Source: Blattamonas nauphoetae (taxonomy: Eukaryota > Preaxostyla > Oxymonadida). From it: a stretch of 64,000 bases of DNA. This document shows positions 1 through 10,671 of this stretch, one piece after another. Each line of letters starts with the position of its first letter. Within the stretch, counting starts at the first letter, position 1. The stretch is taken from NCBI GenBank assembly GCA_033064195.1, contig JARBJD010000014.1:310001-374000 (forward strand). Reading direction: 5' to 3'. Under the pieces are notes generated by a model. It was not told the origin of the DNA. It was given only the letters and a program-made list of their open reading frames with translations, and did no database searches. The translations under genes and the position numbers were made by a program.

Positions 1-1565
1 TTGGAGGGAGGATGAAAGAAGAGAAGGTGGATGAAGAGAGATGGAGAAAGGAAGAAGAACGGAAAGTGAGAAGGCGAGTTGAGTGGGAGCTGTTTTACGA
101 GAAGAGGAGGCAATTTGATCTCCCGAAGCGATTGGCTTGAAGTCAGCATCAGGTCGAAGCTGGCTATTCCAGTCACCATCCCCCATTCACCTTTGAGGCC
201 AAAGCAGTCTCTCTGAAAGGCCAGTTTCAGTCGTCTCTTCAGCCGTTCGTGTGTCCTCCTCACACTACCAGCTCTCTCTTCACCGTGTCTGACGAAGCCT
301 CTCTCTTTGTGGTTTTTCTTCCACCAACTCGATTCCTCAATCACGGAGCTTCTCATCAATATCAGTTCGGAGGGTGTGGTCGACATCTCGCTTTGTGCCT
401 TCACATCAGATGGAGGAATCCAATATGGCCTTCGCCGATCATTCGGGTTTCGAATTCGATGGAGGATCTGTCAAACTATTACTCGCCCGTGATTTAAATT
501 CTGTTCTCATCGCTAACGTCGCAACGACTGGCGATGGAGCCGTCTTCTGAGTTGCCGAAATGCGTTTGTTGAACTGACAAAGCGCATTTCTTCGAGGAGT
601 GTCACACAATCAACGTCAATCGGATGCTCGCTACGCTCTGCTCAGCGGAGACCAGAGGCGGTGACTACTTCATCCCCTCGCTCGATCAAAATAGCGATCT
701 CAACCTTCAACCGACTCTGATCGAGTGTTCTGCCAAACTCGGTGGCTGAATGTTGCTCGACGTGTCTCGCTTTTCCTCACTGACCCTGACTCATCCCGGA
801 TATGTCGACCTACTCTCAATCAACATCCCTGCAACCATGTCCTCGAATTATGTCGCTGTGAAGGGAGGAGGGATCTTCTTCGACGGAGATTGGTTGCATG
901 TTGGGAGTGTTCAGTTCGAATCGTTGCCAATGTCGAATGGTGGTCCATTTATCTACGGAGAAGAGCTGGTCGAATAGCACGATGTCGTCGAATGATGGTT
1001 CTCCATCCAAACAGATCGAAGTGGAAGGCCATCCCGAATGGTCTCGAAATTTGGATCTTCCAAAGATTGTTCTGATCGCCTCTGATTCGCCGACTTATCA
1101 AAGTGTCTTCGAGAAGGAGTCGAAAAGCAGTTCGATCAACGATTATCTCCCTCTGCTGCATCTGAAAGACGAGAATTACGAGTATCTCCAAATCCCGATC
1201 TTCATCCAGCACAAAGTGTTTTAGACCAAACAGGAGTTGTGACAGAGCAATCCATCCTTTTATTCCAGAGACATCAACCGATCCAGTTACGCACTCCATT
1301 CTCATTTGGATCCAACTGTCGGAAGAACGATCGATTCTTCCTGAATCGACGCCTTCTCCGTCTGATGGATGGACAGCGAGAGGTGGAATGAGCAACACGT
1401 GGCGATCGCATGGACTGAATAATTATGCAACGAAAGCAACTTCGAGAAGAGTGCGAAAAGGAGAGAAGACGTTTTTTCCCCTCTTTTCAGTGTTCATTCT
1501 ATCGCACTACAACCATTTCGCTTTTTCAAGATTCTTATTTTGACCAATTGACACAACAATGAGAC
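1..1565 (+). pseudogene. Worn host surface-protein (beta-helix type) remnant
   Basis: No long open frame crosses this stretch, but short plus-strand frames look like pieces of one secreted beta-rich protein. The frame at 307-492 reads like a TIG/beta-sandwich strand pattern. The frame at 750-977 contains VKGGGIFFDGDWLHVG, a Gly-rich turn typical of right-handed beta-helix repeats, and 898-1224 ends in a frame without a recognisable domain. The style matches the intact large minus-strand genes at 33-39 kb and 57-62 kb. I infer a decayed member of the same host family; it stops making sense before the Polinton begins at 1566. The minus frames here are shadows. The family link rests on composition and motif style only. 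Confidence 0.4.
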
Positions 1566-1671
1566 AAATATAGATACGCCTAATTAAGTCATTGATCTCA
1601 GTCCCAAAAACCGGAACTGAGATCGATCGATCTCAGTTTCTGCTTGATCGATCTCATGTATCAAAGGTCTG
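1566..1671 (+). repeat. Polinton left terminal inverted repeat
   Basis: Starts at AAATATAGATACGC and runs to TCAAAGGTCT. It pairs with 13379-13483 in inverted orientation with only scattered differences. Its inner part contains the palindromic GAGATCGATCGATCTC block and the start codon of the polymerase frame. Confidence 0.85.
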
Positions 1672-3098
1672 CTCATGTCTGCGGTGTGGACTTTAATTCT
1701 CTTTATCCAAGTGCTTTCTCATCAATCAAGAACAAGAACAATCCATACACCAAACACAGAATGTACATGCCAGGACGATGCTTATTCACCGCAACAGGAG
1801 ATAAAGAATGCCGGAAGATTATCGAAGACAAAAATCAGAAGACATTGTTCGTTGCAGAACTGAAAGGACACATCGATGAAAAGTACATCAATGATTTCAT
1901 TAACTTCCCACCAATCTTCAGAAACATCATTGTCAATACAACAGAAGAGAACATTGGAGAGAAGACTTATTCGTTGATGAAGAAACATGGATTAAAGACT
2001 GATGACAAACAAAGAAAGCTGACTCAACTCTTAGGCACACACGATCAGTATATGTTCTTTTCGACATACTATCTGTGGTTCCTCATCGACTATTGCCACT
2101 TCATTGTCGACGAAGTCCGAAGTGTGATGGTATTCTCGAGACATGCTGGATTTGAACCATTTGTGACCTCATTTATGAATGACAGAATAGAAGCAATGAA
2201 GGTTGGAAACAAAGGAAAGGAACAGTTCTGTAAGACCAACTTGAATGGAAGTTACGGATATGATGGAATGAACACTGAGAAGTATAACTCAATCACAATC
2301 TGCAATGAGAAGAGAACACACTTGAAACAAATGATGAAAGGATTTGTAGCGACTCGAGAAATCAATGAGGACAACTACATCGTGATTGAAGATCGAGAGA
2401 AAGCATCATGCAAGACATGTCTGCAAGAAGCAGTGTTCACACTCGACAATGCCAAGTTCTGGTATCTGAATTTCATCTACAACTTCATGTACAAATGCCT
2501 AGACATGAACAAGATTCATTTCTGTGAGGGTGATACTGATTCTGCTTATTGGGCAATATCAGGTGATCCAAATGCAGGAATTCATCAACAATTTGAACAC
2601 GTGATTGCTGACAAGGAATTCTATGATGCTCACAAATATGAATGGTTTCCCAACCCTGAAAAAGGAGTTGATGATGAGAAGAAGCTGTTGGGATTAGCAA
2701 TTGAGAAGGAAGGTGAACAGATGATCTGTCTTGCACCCAAGTGTTACTCTCTCGATGAGAAATGCAAAATCAAAGGAGTGTCTCTAAAGAAAACAAATAT
2801 CACAAGTGACGATTATGTGAAGTGCCTTAATGGAGAGAAAACTGTGACGACAACACTGAACTTCACCGTAAAACGGTTCAAGCATCAGAATGATGCGTTC
2901 CAGACGAGAAGAATCGTGAGCGAAGAGAATACAAATGGATTTGAGATAGCAAAAATACAACAACAGAAACTCAGTCTCAGTGGAATTCATCTGAAGGCAA
3001 TCGTGATGGAAAATGAATCGTGTCCTCCATTCATTCATGGACTGAAAGCAACTGATTATATTATTGAAGAAACACAAACTGTATTTTTGAATAAATGA
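1644..3098 (+). CDS. Protein-primed family B DNA polymerase (Polinton)
   Basis: Replicates the element DNA from a protein primer, as in adenoviruses and phi29-like phages. The polymerase domain signatures appear in order: motif A DFNSLYPSAF near residue 16, motif B KTNLNGSYGYDG near residue 197 and motif C GDTDSAYW near residue 296. The frame starts inside the left TIR with MIDLMYQRS, the same nine residues that open the gene at the opposite end. The stop codon overlaps the start of the integrase gene by four bases (ATGA), which suggests coupled expression. As a Polinton gene it is treated as part of a fossil element. The identification is firm from the three motifs. Confidence 0.9.
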   Translation: MIDLMYQRSAHVCGVDFNSLYPSAFSSIKNKNNPYTKHRMYMPGRCLFTATGDKECRKIIEDKNQKTLFVAELKGHIDEKYINDFINFPPIFRNIIVNTTEENIGEKTYSLMKKHGLKTDDKQRKLTQLLGTHDQYMFFSTYYLWFLIDYCHFIVDEVRSVMVFSRHAGFEPFVTSFMNDRIEAMKVGNKGKEQFCKTNLNGSYGYDGMNTEKYNSITICNEKRTHLKQMMKGFVATREINEDNYIVIEDREKASCKTCLQEAVFTLDNAKFWYLNFIYNFMYKCLDMNKIHFCEGDTDSAYWAISGDPNAGIHQQFEHVIADKEFYDAHKYEWFPNPEKGVDDEKKLLGLAIEKEGEQMICLAPKCYSLDEKCKIKGVSLKKTNITSDDYVKCLNGEKTVTTTLNFTVKRFKHQNDAFQTRRIVSEENTNGFEIAKIQQQKLSLSGIHLKAIVMENESCPPFIHGLKATDYIIEETQTVFLNK

Positions 3099-3614
3099 AT
3101 TCACGACAGATTGATACTTTAGTGAATAGGTTACTTCGGTGTACACAACACTCTCAAGAGAAAATATTCAATGTCAAGTTCAATAGAACCAACACTTTAC
3201 CAGTATATGATGTCAATGATTCACATGGAGAATATGTAGCAAACGACGAAACATATTTCGAGGATTGGTTCAATGGTGGATTACCTCCTAATTTAACTAT
3301 GTCAGATGGAACAAAAGTAGTCTCACAGTTTCTGATTGAATTCTTGGGAAAACGTGTCAGTGATTGGAGATGTGAAAAAGCATACAAGATGTATAAAGAA
3401 TATCATCGAAAGTACAATCAACAAGTGACACCAATTCTCTCACCAAGAGTTCGAAGCCCTGCAGAGGCAAGACCAATACCCATTCCAGTGCAAAGACCAA
3501 TAGCAATAGAACCACCTGAATATCTAATTATTCCTGGACTGAAGAGAAACTTGAAATCAATGGGGTTTGAATATGAATATCCAATGAAGGAGAGGAAGTT
3601 CGAAGAGGATGATG

Positions 3615-3645
<31 letters not shown>

Positions 3646-5083
3646 AGATGATGATGACATTATACCAATTTCACAGATGCAGGATCCAATAGAGAGAAAT
3701 CCCTTCTTCACACCAACCGTGTTCAACCACCCAGTGAGAGAGATCAGACACTACGAACCGACGACACAGCAAGTGCTCAATAAGTTGGCACAAATGAAAG
3801 GATTGTTTGATCATCAACAGAGAAACGATTCAGAAGATGAACAGATCAAAGCTGAGAACTCAATAATGAAAAATCAAAAGCAGATGGAACACTATGTTAC
3901 ATCACACATTCTGGATGCAAATAAAATGAACAGAGACACATTTGTTCGAGCCTCAATAAACAGAAAGATTGCGAACGAAGATCTTGACTTCATTCTGACT
4001 CACACAAAACAAATCCCATTCGGAGGAAGATCATTTCAGGATTGGTATGAGGAATTTGATCACAGATGGAGTGTTGCACATCCGAGGAAGATTCAGAGAG
4101 AAAAAGGAAGTGACAGAATGAGAATTGATCCACCAATGATTCCTAAAACAACAGAGAGAATCGTGTATCCATTTCGATCAAAAATGCAATTCATGTCCAA
4201 AGACATCACTGGAGATTCAGAAAAGACATCAGACAAAAAGGTTCCTCAGAAGTGTGACCGACCTTACTTCTCTCCCAAGTTTGGATCTTGGGAAATTGAT
4301 CTTGTCTTTATCCAATCACCAACGTCGAAAACAGTTCTGCAGATTTACCTCTTTGCCATCAACATAAACACTAAGTACCTTGTAGGAATTCCTGTTCTGG
4401 ATAAATCATGGAGCAAAGTCAAGACAGCAATCAACGATCTCATTCATCATCGTGGAGTTCGCATCAACAATATTCGTGGTGATGGTGAAGCAGCATGGAC
4501 AAGTGGAGAAGCAACAACGTTCTTTAAGAAACACAAAGTCAGTACATATTTCACAAGCTCACCGTTCACAAATCACAATCGAATTGTCGATCGAGTGATC
4601 AGAACAATCAGAGATGGATTCCAAGACAATGCAACACAGATGGCAAATCATTCATTGATGAATCAGATGGTGGAATACTACAACATGACTCCTCATCGAG
4701 CGTACTGGAATAAATTCACTCCACAGCAAGCACAAAACAATCGAGAAATCGAAGCACTGTATATCTCCAGTTGTGAAGAGCAATTGAAGAACATCCAAAG
4801 ACAACAGACATCACAGATGTTATGGAAATACAAACCAGGAAACATTCTGTTGATTCACCTTGATTTGGACAAGACTGTTGCTAAGTTTCAGAAGAAGCGT
4901 AGACAGTTTCAATTCGTGGGGAAATTCATCGAATACAAACACGGTAATGTTGTGTCTACTCTACTAAATGGTCTCACTTGTCTGTCAAAAGTTGTCTACG
5001 TTCCAATCCAACACACAAAGTTCCATGCTGCTTCCATTGACGACTTAACTCCAGAGTTCATTGCTGAATTTAATCTAGTGTAG
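3095..5083 (+). CDS. Retrovirus-type (rve) integrase of the Polinton
   Basis: A 662-residue protein that would insert the element into host DNA. The N-terminal third is of unknown fold and includes a striking Asp/Glu run at about residues 170-190, encoded by a GATGAT-rich tract. The RNase-H-like integrase core follows: SWEIDLVFI near residue 399 and IRGDGEAAW near residue 462, then TIRDGFQDN and NMTPHRAYWNKFTPQQA, a typical post-core block. A C-terminal stretch (WKYKPGNILLIHLDL, then a chromodomain-like beta region) closes it. It overlaps the polymerase stop by four bases. Polinton integrases usually carry a similar C-terminal chromo-type domain. The family call is secure; the acidic insert is unusual. 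Confidence 0.85.
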
Positions 5084-5149
5084 TGCGATCTTCGATCTGA
5101 GAACTTTGTTCGTTTTCAAAAATGTTTCAGATATTTTTATTTCACTTAA

Positions 5150-5509
5150 ATGGCATCACTGAAAATATTAGAACCGTTTGATCCAGAACAAAAGGAGTTC
5201 ACAAACATCCACGACTTTCAGAGATACTTGGAGAAGAATAGAAAAGAACTGAATGAGTACACAACACAGAAACTGAATAGGATGATTCAAATTGATGGAT
5301 ACAGAATCACAAAAATAAGAGGTGAGATAGCACTGAGGAAACGATATGTTGATGCTTCCACTTCTCCTAATTCACTCTCGATTGACCAAAGATTATCCGA
5401 CATTGAAGAATCAATTCGAACGCTGACAGATACTCTCAGTATGAGGCTTCGAAGTCTTGACGAGACCATTGGGAATTTGATTCAAGAACTAACGGACCCT
5501 TCTGATTAA
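5150..5509 (+). CDS. Small helical/coiled-coil protein of the Polinton
   Basis: A 119-residue charged protein, mostly helical, with a heptad-like C-terminal half (SDIEESIRTLTDTLSMRL). I do not recognise a family. The start is the first ATG after an ATATTTTTATTTC box at 5131. Its 3' end overlaps the convergent ATPase gene by about 20 bases, so the two transcripts would be antisense at their ends. It lies between the replication genes and the packaging ATPase, so a structural or assembly role is possible but not shown. Confidence 0.6.
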   Translation: MASLKILEPFDPEQKEFTNIHDFQRYLEKNRKELNEYTTQKLNRMIQIDGYRITKIRGEIALRKRYVDASTSPNSLSIDQRLSDIEESIRTLTDTLSMRLRSLDETIGNLIQELTDPSD

Positions 5510-6334
5510 TCCGTCTTTATTGATCTCATTCAGTGTAACTCCATCAGTATTGTATCGAAGAATGATTGCTTCACATTTTTGTTTTCGTTGATAGACATTC
5601 CAGAATTGTTGAATGGCAATTGGTGAGTTCAATTGAGGATAGACTCGACTGATTCGTTCTTTGTTGAATCCTCCAAAGATCCACATTGAATCAATGTTTG
5701 ACTTCATATCTGCTGACAAACTGAACAGCTCATGCATTGTCAGAAAGAATGTGAATTTCGGTTGTCGATTCTCCAATAAAAGGTCCATCATTGTCATTCT
5801 ATTTTTGGATGCTCTACGTTCCCCAAGGATTCTACGACAGTCATCAAGAAGGATAATCGTTTGGAGATTCTTCACTGAGAAGTCATCAATGTAAAGTGAG
5901 TCAAAGAGATTCTCTCTGCATTCATCTGTGATTCTGTTCTGCCATTGATTGTCCATAATTTCTTCATACGCAGCTTTCGATTCAGAGAGTTCCAACAGAA
6001 ATGGAAGTGCATCATCGTATTTGACTTTCACATATGGAACGTTCAGTATTGGTTTGAATTTATCGAATGTTGGATCAATGTTCTTATCAATGACGAAGAC
6101 GAACAAGTGAAACAGTTCATTCCTAACCTGAACATTCTGGAGCTTGGCAACTTCTCGAAGAGCATTGAAGGTCTTTCCACTTCCTCTGTTTCCAACGAGG
6201 ACATTGACACTATTGCGATTGAAATTTAAGTCTGGATGAATCTGTGATTGCACTTCATGAGAAACATTCCGATTTGATGATTCACTCAGTTTTGCATTCA
6301 CATATGCTGTTAATGATTGATTCGATTTCTTCAT
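5489..6334 (-). CDS. Packaging ATPase (A32/FtsK-HerA type) of the Polinton
   Basis: A 281-residue P-loop ATPase expected to pump element DNA into capsids. Walker A is GNRGSGKT at residues 48-55 and Walker B is TIILLDDCRR at about 159-168, followed by ENRQPKFTFFLTMHEL, which fits the sensor strand. Length and order match Polinton and virophage packaging ATPases. It is the only gene in the body of the element on the minus strand and shares the AT-rich divergent intergenic region 6335-6395 with the next gene. The start gives the short Lys/Asn-rich N-terminus before the conserved region. Confidence 0.88.
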   Translation of the reverse strand: MKKSNQSLTAYVNAKLSESSNRNVSHEVQSQIHPDLNFNRNSVNVLVGNRGSGKTFNALREVAKLQNVQVRNELFHLFVFVIDKNIDPTFDKFKPILNVPYVKVKYDDALPFLLELSESKAAYEEIMDNQWQNRITDECRENLFDSLYIDDFSVKNLQTIILLDDCRRILGERRASKNRMTMMDLLLENRQPKFTFFLTMHELFSLSADMKSNIDSMWIFGGFNKERISRVYPQLNSPIAIQQFWNVYQRKQKCEAIILRYNTDGVTLNEINKDGLIRRVR

Positions 6335-6395
6335 TTGTGATTTAACTCTAATTAAAATATACTTTTGGTTTTTTTATTTTGTATGAAAACAAACA

Positions 6396-7358
6396 ATGTC
6401 ACAAAAGATAGTGTACATTCAACCACAAAGAAAAGCACAAGCGAAGAAACCAAGAATGAGATACGCAGCAGAGACTCAAGCAGCATTGAAACGAATCTTT
6501 GCTGACGATGATATTCAAACCAGACGCAATGATGCTCTGTGTAGTCTTCCATCAGCACGTGAGTATATTGCGAGAACTGGACGAAATTGGACTGCGAAAG
6601 TAGAACAATATGGACAAGTTCCTGATGTGATGGTCTACGATAATGAAACTGGAGATCTGATTGCAGTCAATGGTGCCATGCTAACTCCATACAACAGTAG
6701 ACCAGTCAAAGAGACATACTATGCGATGAATCCAACTCCAGATAGGCGAAGACAGACATCCTATACATCGTTTAATCAAAACCATGGAAGGAAAATCAAA
6801 GCGGTGCATAGGAATTTCCTCAAGAATGGAACATACGATTTACCAACCAATTATCGAGACATCAGCTATGAAGAGATGAAGACCAAACGATCTCAACAAC
6901 CATACGCAATAATGAAGAGAGCTGTTGGTGAACACATGACAGACACATTGGGAATAACTCGTGCAAATCGAAGCAATCCAGCTGATCCCAGCAAGAATGT
7001 GTTAGACAATATGGTGTTCAATTCAAATCAATCACAGATTGCATCACTAATGTGGGATCAATGGCTTCATGATCATGTTCAGGACTACAATCCCAGTATG
7101 AAACAAAAGAAAGCCTTCAAAGATCAGATTTATCCAGTGTTTCTCCAAATGATCACTCAAGATACAACGTATTTATCGGAATACTGTACTCGCTATTCAA
7201 CTCACATATCAACAGAAGTTAATAAACTGAAAGCCAAAGCATTCAAAACAGTCACAGATGATAATATCGATCAATACCAATCTGAGATGCCTGGGTATTA
7301 TCGATTTGCACAGTTGGACAGTTCTGGAATGGGAGCTATCGATCGAGCAGAAATGTGA
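6396..7358 (+). CDS. Unrecognised Polinton protein (320 aa)
   Basis: Basic N-terminus (PQRKAQAKKPRMRY) followed by a mixed, Tyr/Asn-rich body with no motif I can name. It sits directly before the small structural genes and behind a TTTTTATTTT box at 6371-6380. By position a minor virion component is conceivable, but I see no jelly-roll pattern that would prove it is the minor capsid protein and no protease catalytic pattern. Confidence 0.55.
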   Translation: MSQKIVYIQPQRKAQAKKPRMRYAAETQAALKRIFADDDIQTRRNDALCSLPSAREYIARTGRNWTAKVEQYGQVPDVMVYDNETGDLIAVNGAMLTPYNSRPVKETYYAMNPTPDRRRQTSYTSFNQNHGRKIKAVHRNFLKNGTYDLPTNYRDISYEEMKTKRSQQPYAIMKRAVGEHMTDTLGITRANRSNPADPSKNVLDNMVFNSNQSQIASLMWDQWLHDHVQDYNPSMKQKKAFKDQIYPVFLQMITQDTTYLSEYCTRYSTHISTEVNKLKAKAFKTVTDDNIDQYQSEMPGYYRFAQLDSSGMGAIDRAEM

Positions 7359-7401
7359 ATTTAAAAACATTAATATATTTTTTTTATTTTTATAGAAAGA
7401 G

Positions 7402-8028
7402 ATGCAACCAATTCTAAGTTGTCAATTTACAAAACACACAAGTTCTTCTTCAGTACCAACATCAATCACCAACAATGTCATCATCGAGGATTGGAGCAAA
7501 GCTGGTGTAGATAATAGAGGATCGAAGATGGAGATGGTCTCGCTAGAGGCTTCGAACCCTCCTTTGGGGAGAGAAAGAGTATGCTCTGAACCTGTGGTAA
7601 CTACTGAACGAGGTGCATATGATCCACCACTGGAGACATATCCATCAGCTCCAATTCAGAGTCGTTCTATACCACTAAGAGAATATACATCAAATATCAC
7701 GGCATTCAAAGATCAGCTCCTGCTCGTCTACAAGAATGCATTCGCTTGCGAAAAGAAACTATTGAATAACCTGATTGAACCATCGAAGAAACTGATCACA
7801 AACCAAAGTGATTTATGTGCTCTGATTGCGACACTCACTGGGATCAATGATGTGGTGATCGAACTGGATGACCTGTCTGACAAGTGCCTCTGTCTGAATA
7901 AACTCCCAGTGTTTAGAACCATTTTCAAGATCCTTGTTGGAGGAAAAGACATGAGCATCGCCTACAATGAAGCATACAACACTATTCTCAATTCTGGCAT
8001 TTCTCTGACGAAAGCTATACCCCGTTAG
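7402..8028 (+). CDS. Unrecognised Polinton protein (208 aa)
   Basis: The N-terminal half is low-complexity and Ser/Pro/Glu-rich. The C-terminal half looks like a compact helical domain (LLLVYKNAFACEKKLLNNLI, then LCALIATLTGINDVVIELDD). A TTTTTATTTT box lies at 7381-7390, eleven bases before the ATG. No family was recognised. It belongs to the plus-strand structural block and is probably expressed with it. Confidence 0.5.
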   Translation: MQPILSCQFTKHTSSSSVPTSITNNVIIEDWSKAGVDNRGSKMEMVSLEASNPPLGRERVCSEPVVTTERGAYDPPLETYPSAPIQSRSIPLREYTSNITAFKDQLLLVYKNAFACEKKLLNNLIEPSKKLITNQSDLCALIATLTGINDVVIELDDLSDKCLCLNKLPVFRTIFKILVGGKDMSIAYNEAYNTILNSGISLTKAIPR

Positions 8029-8099
8029 GGCAGAAATCTCTTCTGAGATTATTTCCTCGCTAAAATTAGAAATGAATTGTATTTTTTATTTTTACATAA

Positions 8100-8408
8100 A
8101 TGGCACCAGGAAGTTTCAACAAACTCAAAAATATCGGCAAGCAATTCTTTCAATTCATCAAACCTCTAGCTCCAACATTACTTCAAGTCGGTGGTGGATT
8201 GCTCTCTCAAACGAACAGTAAATTCGGACAAACCGCGGGTGGAATACTCAATGGATTAGGAGGAATGATGGACGTTTATCAACAAAATAAGGCGATCAAT
8301 CGTCAACAAAAACCACAGATGATTGAGTACGAACCTCCACGAAATGGACGATTCTCAAATGATGATATGCCACTCTCGTCAAATTCCAAAATTCAATTCA
8401 AAGGATAA
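8100..8408 (+). CDS. Small amphipathic Polinton protein, MAPG twin 1
   Basis: A 102-residue protein opening MAPGSFNKLKNIGKQFF and containing a long Gly/Leu-rich amphipathic stretch (LLQVGGGLLSQ, GGILNGLGGMMD). The next gene opens with the same MAPGxxxKLxxxGK pattern, so the two look like paralogues or share a processing or membrane-binding signal. Small amphipathic proteins next to capsid genes occur in Polintons and adenoviruses (pVI-like, membrane-active), but that role is inference here. A TTTTTATTTTT box ends seven bases before the ATG. Confidence 0.6.
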   Translation: MAPGSFNKLKNIGKQFFQFIKPLAPTLLQVGGGLLSQTNSKFGQTAGGILNGLGGMMDVYQQNKAINRQQKPQMIEYEPPRNGRFSNDDMPLSSNSKIQFKG

Positions 8409-8445
8409 ACATTCGCTAGTATTCGAATATTTTTATTTTCCTAAA

Positions 8446-8745
8446 ATGGCACCAGGTTGGTTATCCAAATTAGCAGCAGTTGGTAAAAACATACTCAGAG
8501 TTGGAGCTCCATTTCTGAATCTCATTCCCTTCGTTGGACCACTTATTTCGAAGGTTGCACAGACGGGTGTTGAGATGATTCCAGATGTGAAGTCGGATCA
8601 ACAAATCCACGCAGAAAAGATGGCACAATATGACCAAGTAATCAATGAAGGAAATACACCAGTTGCACACAAACTCAGAGGAGAAATACTGAGACTGGAA
8701 GAAAAGCTGAAACCAAAAGCGAAGAAACCAAAAAAGAAAAAGTAA
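8446..8745 (+). CDS. Small amphipathic Polinton protein, MAPG twin 2
   Basis: I start this at the ATG giving MAPGWLSKLAAVGKNIL rather than at the longer upstream frame, because the twin gene starts the same way and a TTTTTATTTT box lies just upstream at about 8431-8440. The protein is 99 residues: a hydrophobic, Pro/Gly-broken segment (FLNLIPFVGPLISKV) and a Lys-rich C-terminus (KPKAKKPKKKK). A membrane-active or DNA-binding virion role would fit but is not demonstrated. Confidence 0.6.
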   Translation: MAPGWLSKLAAVGKNILRVGAPFLNLIPFVGPLISKVAQTGVEMIPDVKSDQQIHAEKMAQYDQVINEGNTPVAHKLRGEILRLEEKLKPKAKKPKKKK

Positions 8746-8787
8746 CTAGAGTTAAAGCATAAATGTAATTTTTTTATTTTTGTTAAA

Positions 8788-10671
8788 ATGAACTCACATA
8801 TAACACATCTGACAAACAAAAGAACTGGAGCATCATCATTGACTGGAAATACAACTGGATCAATCAAGTACACGAGAGATGATATTGGTCAAATACAACA
8901 GCAACTCATGTCTGAACACCACATCAATTACCTTCTGAATGATGGGGCACACAGTACTTCGATTCAGGAATTGAAACCATCAGAGAACTCACGCTTCTAT
9001 AAAGGACAGGAAATAATCATTCCATTGACTGGTAATCAAGACATCTGTCAAATCGATGATTCTTTCATTACGTTCACTATGACGGCGACATTGAGACTCA
9101 ATAATTGGCAAACTACAGCTGGTAAGGTTGGATCGTACATGAATGAGAGAATATTCAAATTCGTTGGACTCAAGCATTCGGCATCAATCTTTCGTGACCT
9201 TACTGTACTTCACAACAATCAGAGAATCATCAGCACAACAAACAATGATGTCTCAATGGAGTCTCACATATACAACATGATAAAACCAAAGAGTCAATTA
9301 GAGAATCGAAAACATTGTCACACACCTTGGCAAAATGCCTGGAATCATGACGAATCAGTCGCTGGTGTTTATATTCCACTATCAGACTTCACAACAACAT
9401 CTGGAACAGGAGTGTTTCAAGACACTATCGATGTGCCAATTCGTGTGTCTATTAATCTTGAAGATCTTCTCATATTCTCAGGCATGACTGACTATCCTCG
9501 ATGTCTCTTTGGAGATCTGAAATTGAGTGTGCACATCAATGAAGATGCATTCGTTTGTTGTCCTGTAAATCCTGAACTGACTTTGAAAAATACACTCTCG
9601 AAATTGATCAGTGACCACACAACACAGTTACCACCCATCCGAAGTTCAATTGTCTATTGTAATCGTGATCGTCCAACCTTCCTTCCATATCTCGTCCCCC
9701 CATGTACAAAGAGCTTCGTTCAAATCGGTCAATCATTTAAGATCATGGCAGTAAAACAAGATTGTGTATATACACATCCGACTGGTATTACCTCGGAACC
9801 TTCCCCTGATGAACAATACATTTCTCTCAACATTATGGATTATCGCATTGATGACGTGTATTGCATGAGTTCTGGATACAAAATGAAGGAAATTGCGAAA
9901 GAGAATCTGAAGAAGATGTATCAGAATCGTCCCGGAACAATACCAGCTGAAAAGATCTCATTCTATCCATTTCAGAAAACACCAACAGCAACAGGAATTG
10001 ATTGTACTCAGCAAATGGTTCTCGTTAATGCCAAGGATATCATGCTTCTATTCCGTCACTACGAGAATGAAGTCACATGTTTCCACAATCCAATGCAGAA
10101 GAATATCCAAGTGAATCTACTCAACAAATACTATCCAGAACAACCGACAACAACTATTGGAGCTCGTTTCTATCAGTTCGCATTATCAACTCTCAATCTC
10201 GATTCCTATCTAGCTGTTCCAGATGATTTGGAGCGATCACTTACAGATTCTCTCGTTGAAGAGAAACTCACTGGTGATCAGAATTATCCCAATGAGACAA
10301 TGACAAGAGTACGACCAATTCATGACAATTCTGATTTTCTTTTATGCTTCTCAACCCAGAGAAGTGGTTGCCCAACAAACTGTAATGATTCGATCAGTTC
10401 CAGAGGTCAGAATGTTCCAGTCACTTTGAGATCTCAGCCAATTTATCAAGGAGTGATTGACACGTACTATAATGTTCTTGATCCAAGTCAAAAAATTCCT
10501 GAAAGAGATGGTATGATGACAACATTTTCACATCCTCCAGCGCCTATTTTAGCAACAACTGCAACAACTTGGTGGGTATTACGATACAGCAATGGTGAAC
10601 CAAAAGTTGAGTACTATCCTAATCACACACTGAAAGCATTACATAAAGATTTAGGAATTATTCCAAATTGA
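8788..10671 (+). CDS. Major capsid protein-like, double jelly-roll (copy 1)
   Basis: A 627-residue beta-rich protein in the slot where Polintons carry the major capsid protein. Landmarks are YKGQEIIIPLTGN near the first jelly roll, HCHTPWQNAWNHDESVAG in the middle, DYPRCLFGDLKLSVHIN at the first-to-second roll hinge and PAPILATTATTWWVLRY near the C-terminus. The next gene has the same landmarks in the same order, so the two are paralogues. A TTTTTATTTT box at 8771-8780 precedes the ATG. The capsid call rests on synteny, size and the beta-rich pattern, since capsid proteins have no short catalytic motif. Confidence 0.75.
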   Translation: MNSHITHLTNKRTGASSLTGNTTGSIKYTRDDIGQIQQQLMSEHHINYLLNDGAHSTSIQELKPSENSRFYKGQEIIIPLTGNQDICQIDDSFITFTMTATLRLNNWQTTAGKVGSYMNERIFKFVGLKHSASIFRDLTVLHNNQRIISTTNNDVSMESHIYNMIKPKSQLENRKHCHTPWQNAWNHDESVAGVYIPLSDFTTTSGTGVFQDTIDVPIRVSINLEDLLIFSGMTDYPRCLFGDLKLSVHINEDAFVCCPVNPELTLKNTLSKLISDHTTQLPPIRSSIVYCNRDRPTFLPYLVPPCTKSFVQIGQSFKIMAVKQDCVYTHPTGITSEPSPDEQYISLNIMDYRIDDVYCMSSGYKMKEIAKENLKKMYQNRPGTIPAEKISFYPFQKTPTATGIDCTQQMVLVNAKDIMLLFRHYENEVTCFHNPMQKNIQVNLLNKYYPEQPTTTIGARFYQFALSTLNLDSYLAVPDDLERSLTDSLVEEKLTGDQNYPNETMTRVRPIHDNSDFLLCFSTQRSGCPTNCNDSISSRGQNVPVTLRSQPIYQGVIDTYYNVLDPSQKIPERDGMMTTFSHPPAPILATTATTWWVLRYSNGEPKVEYYPNHTLKALHKDLGIIPN

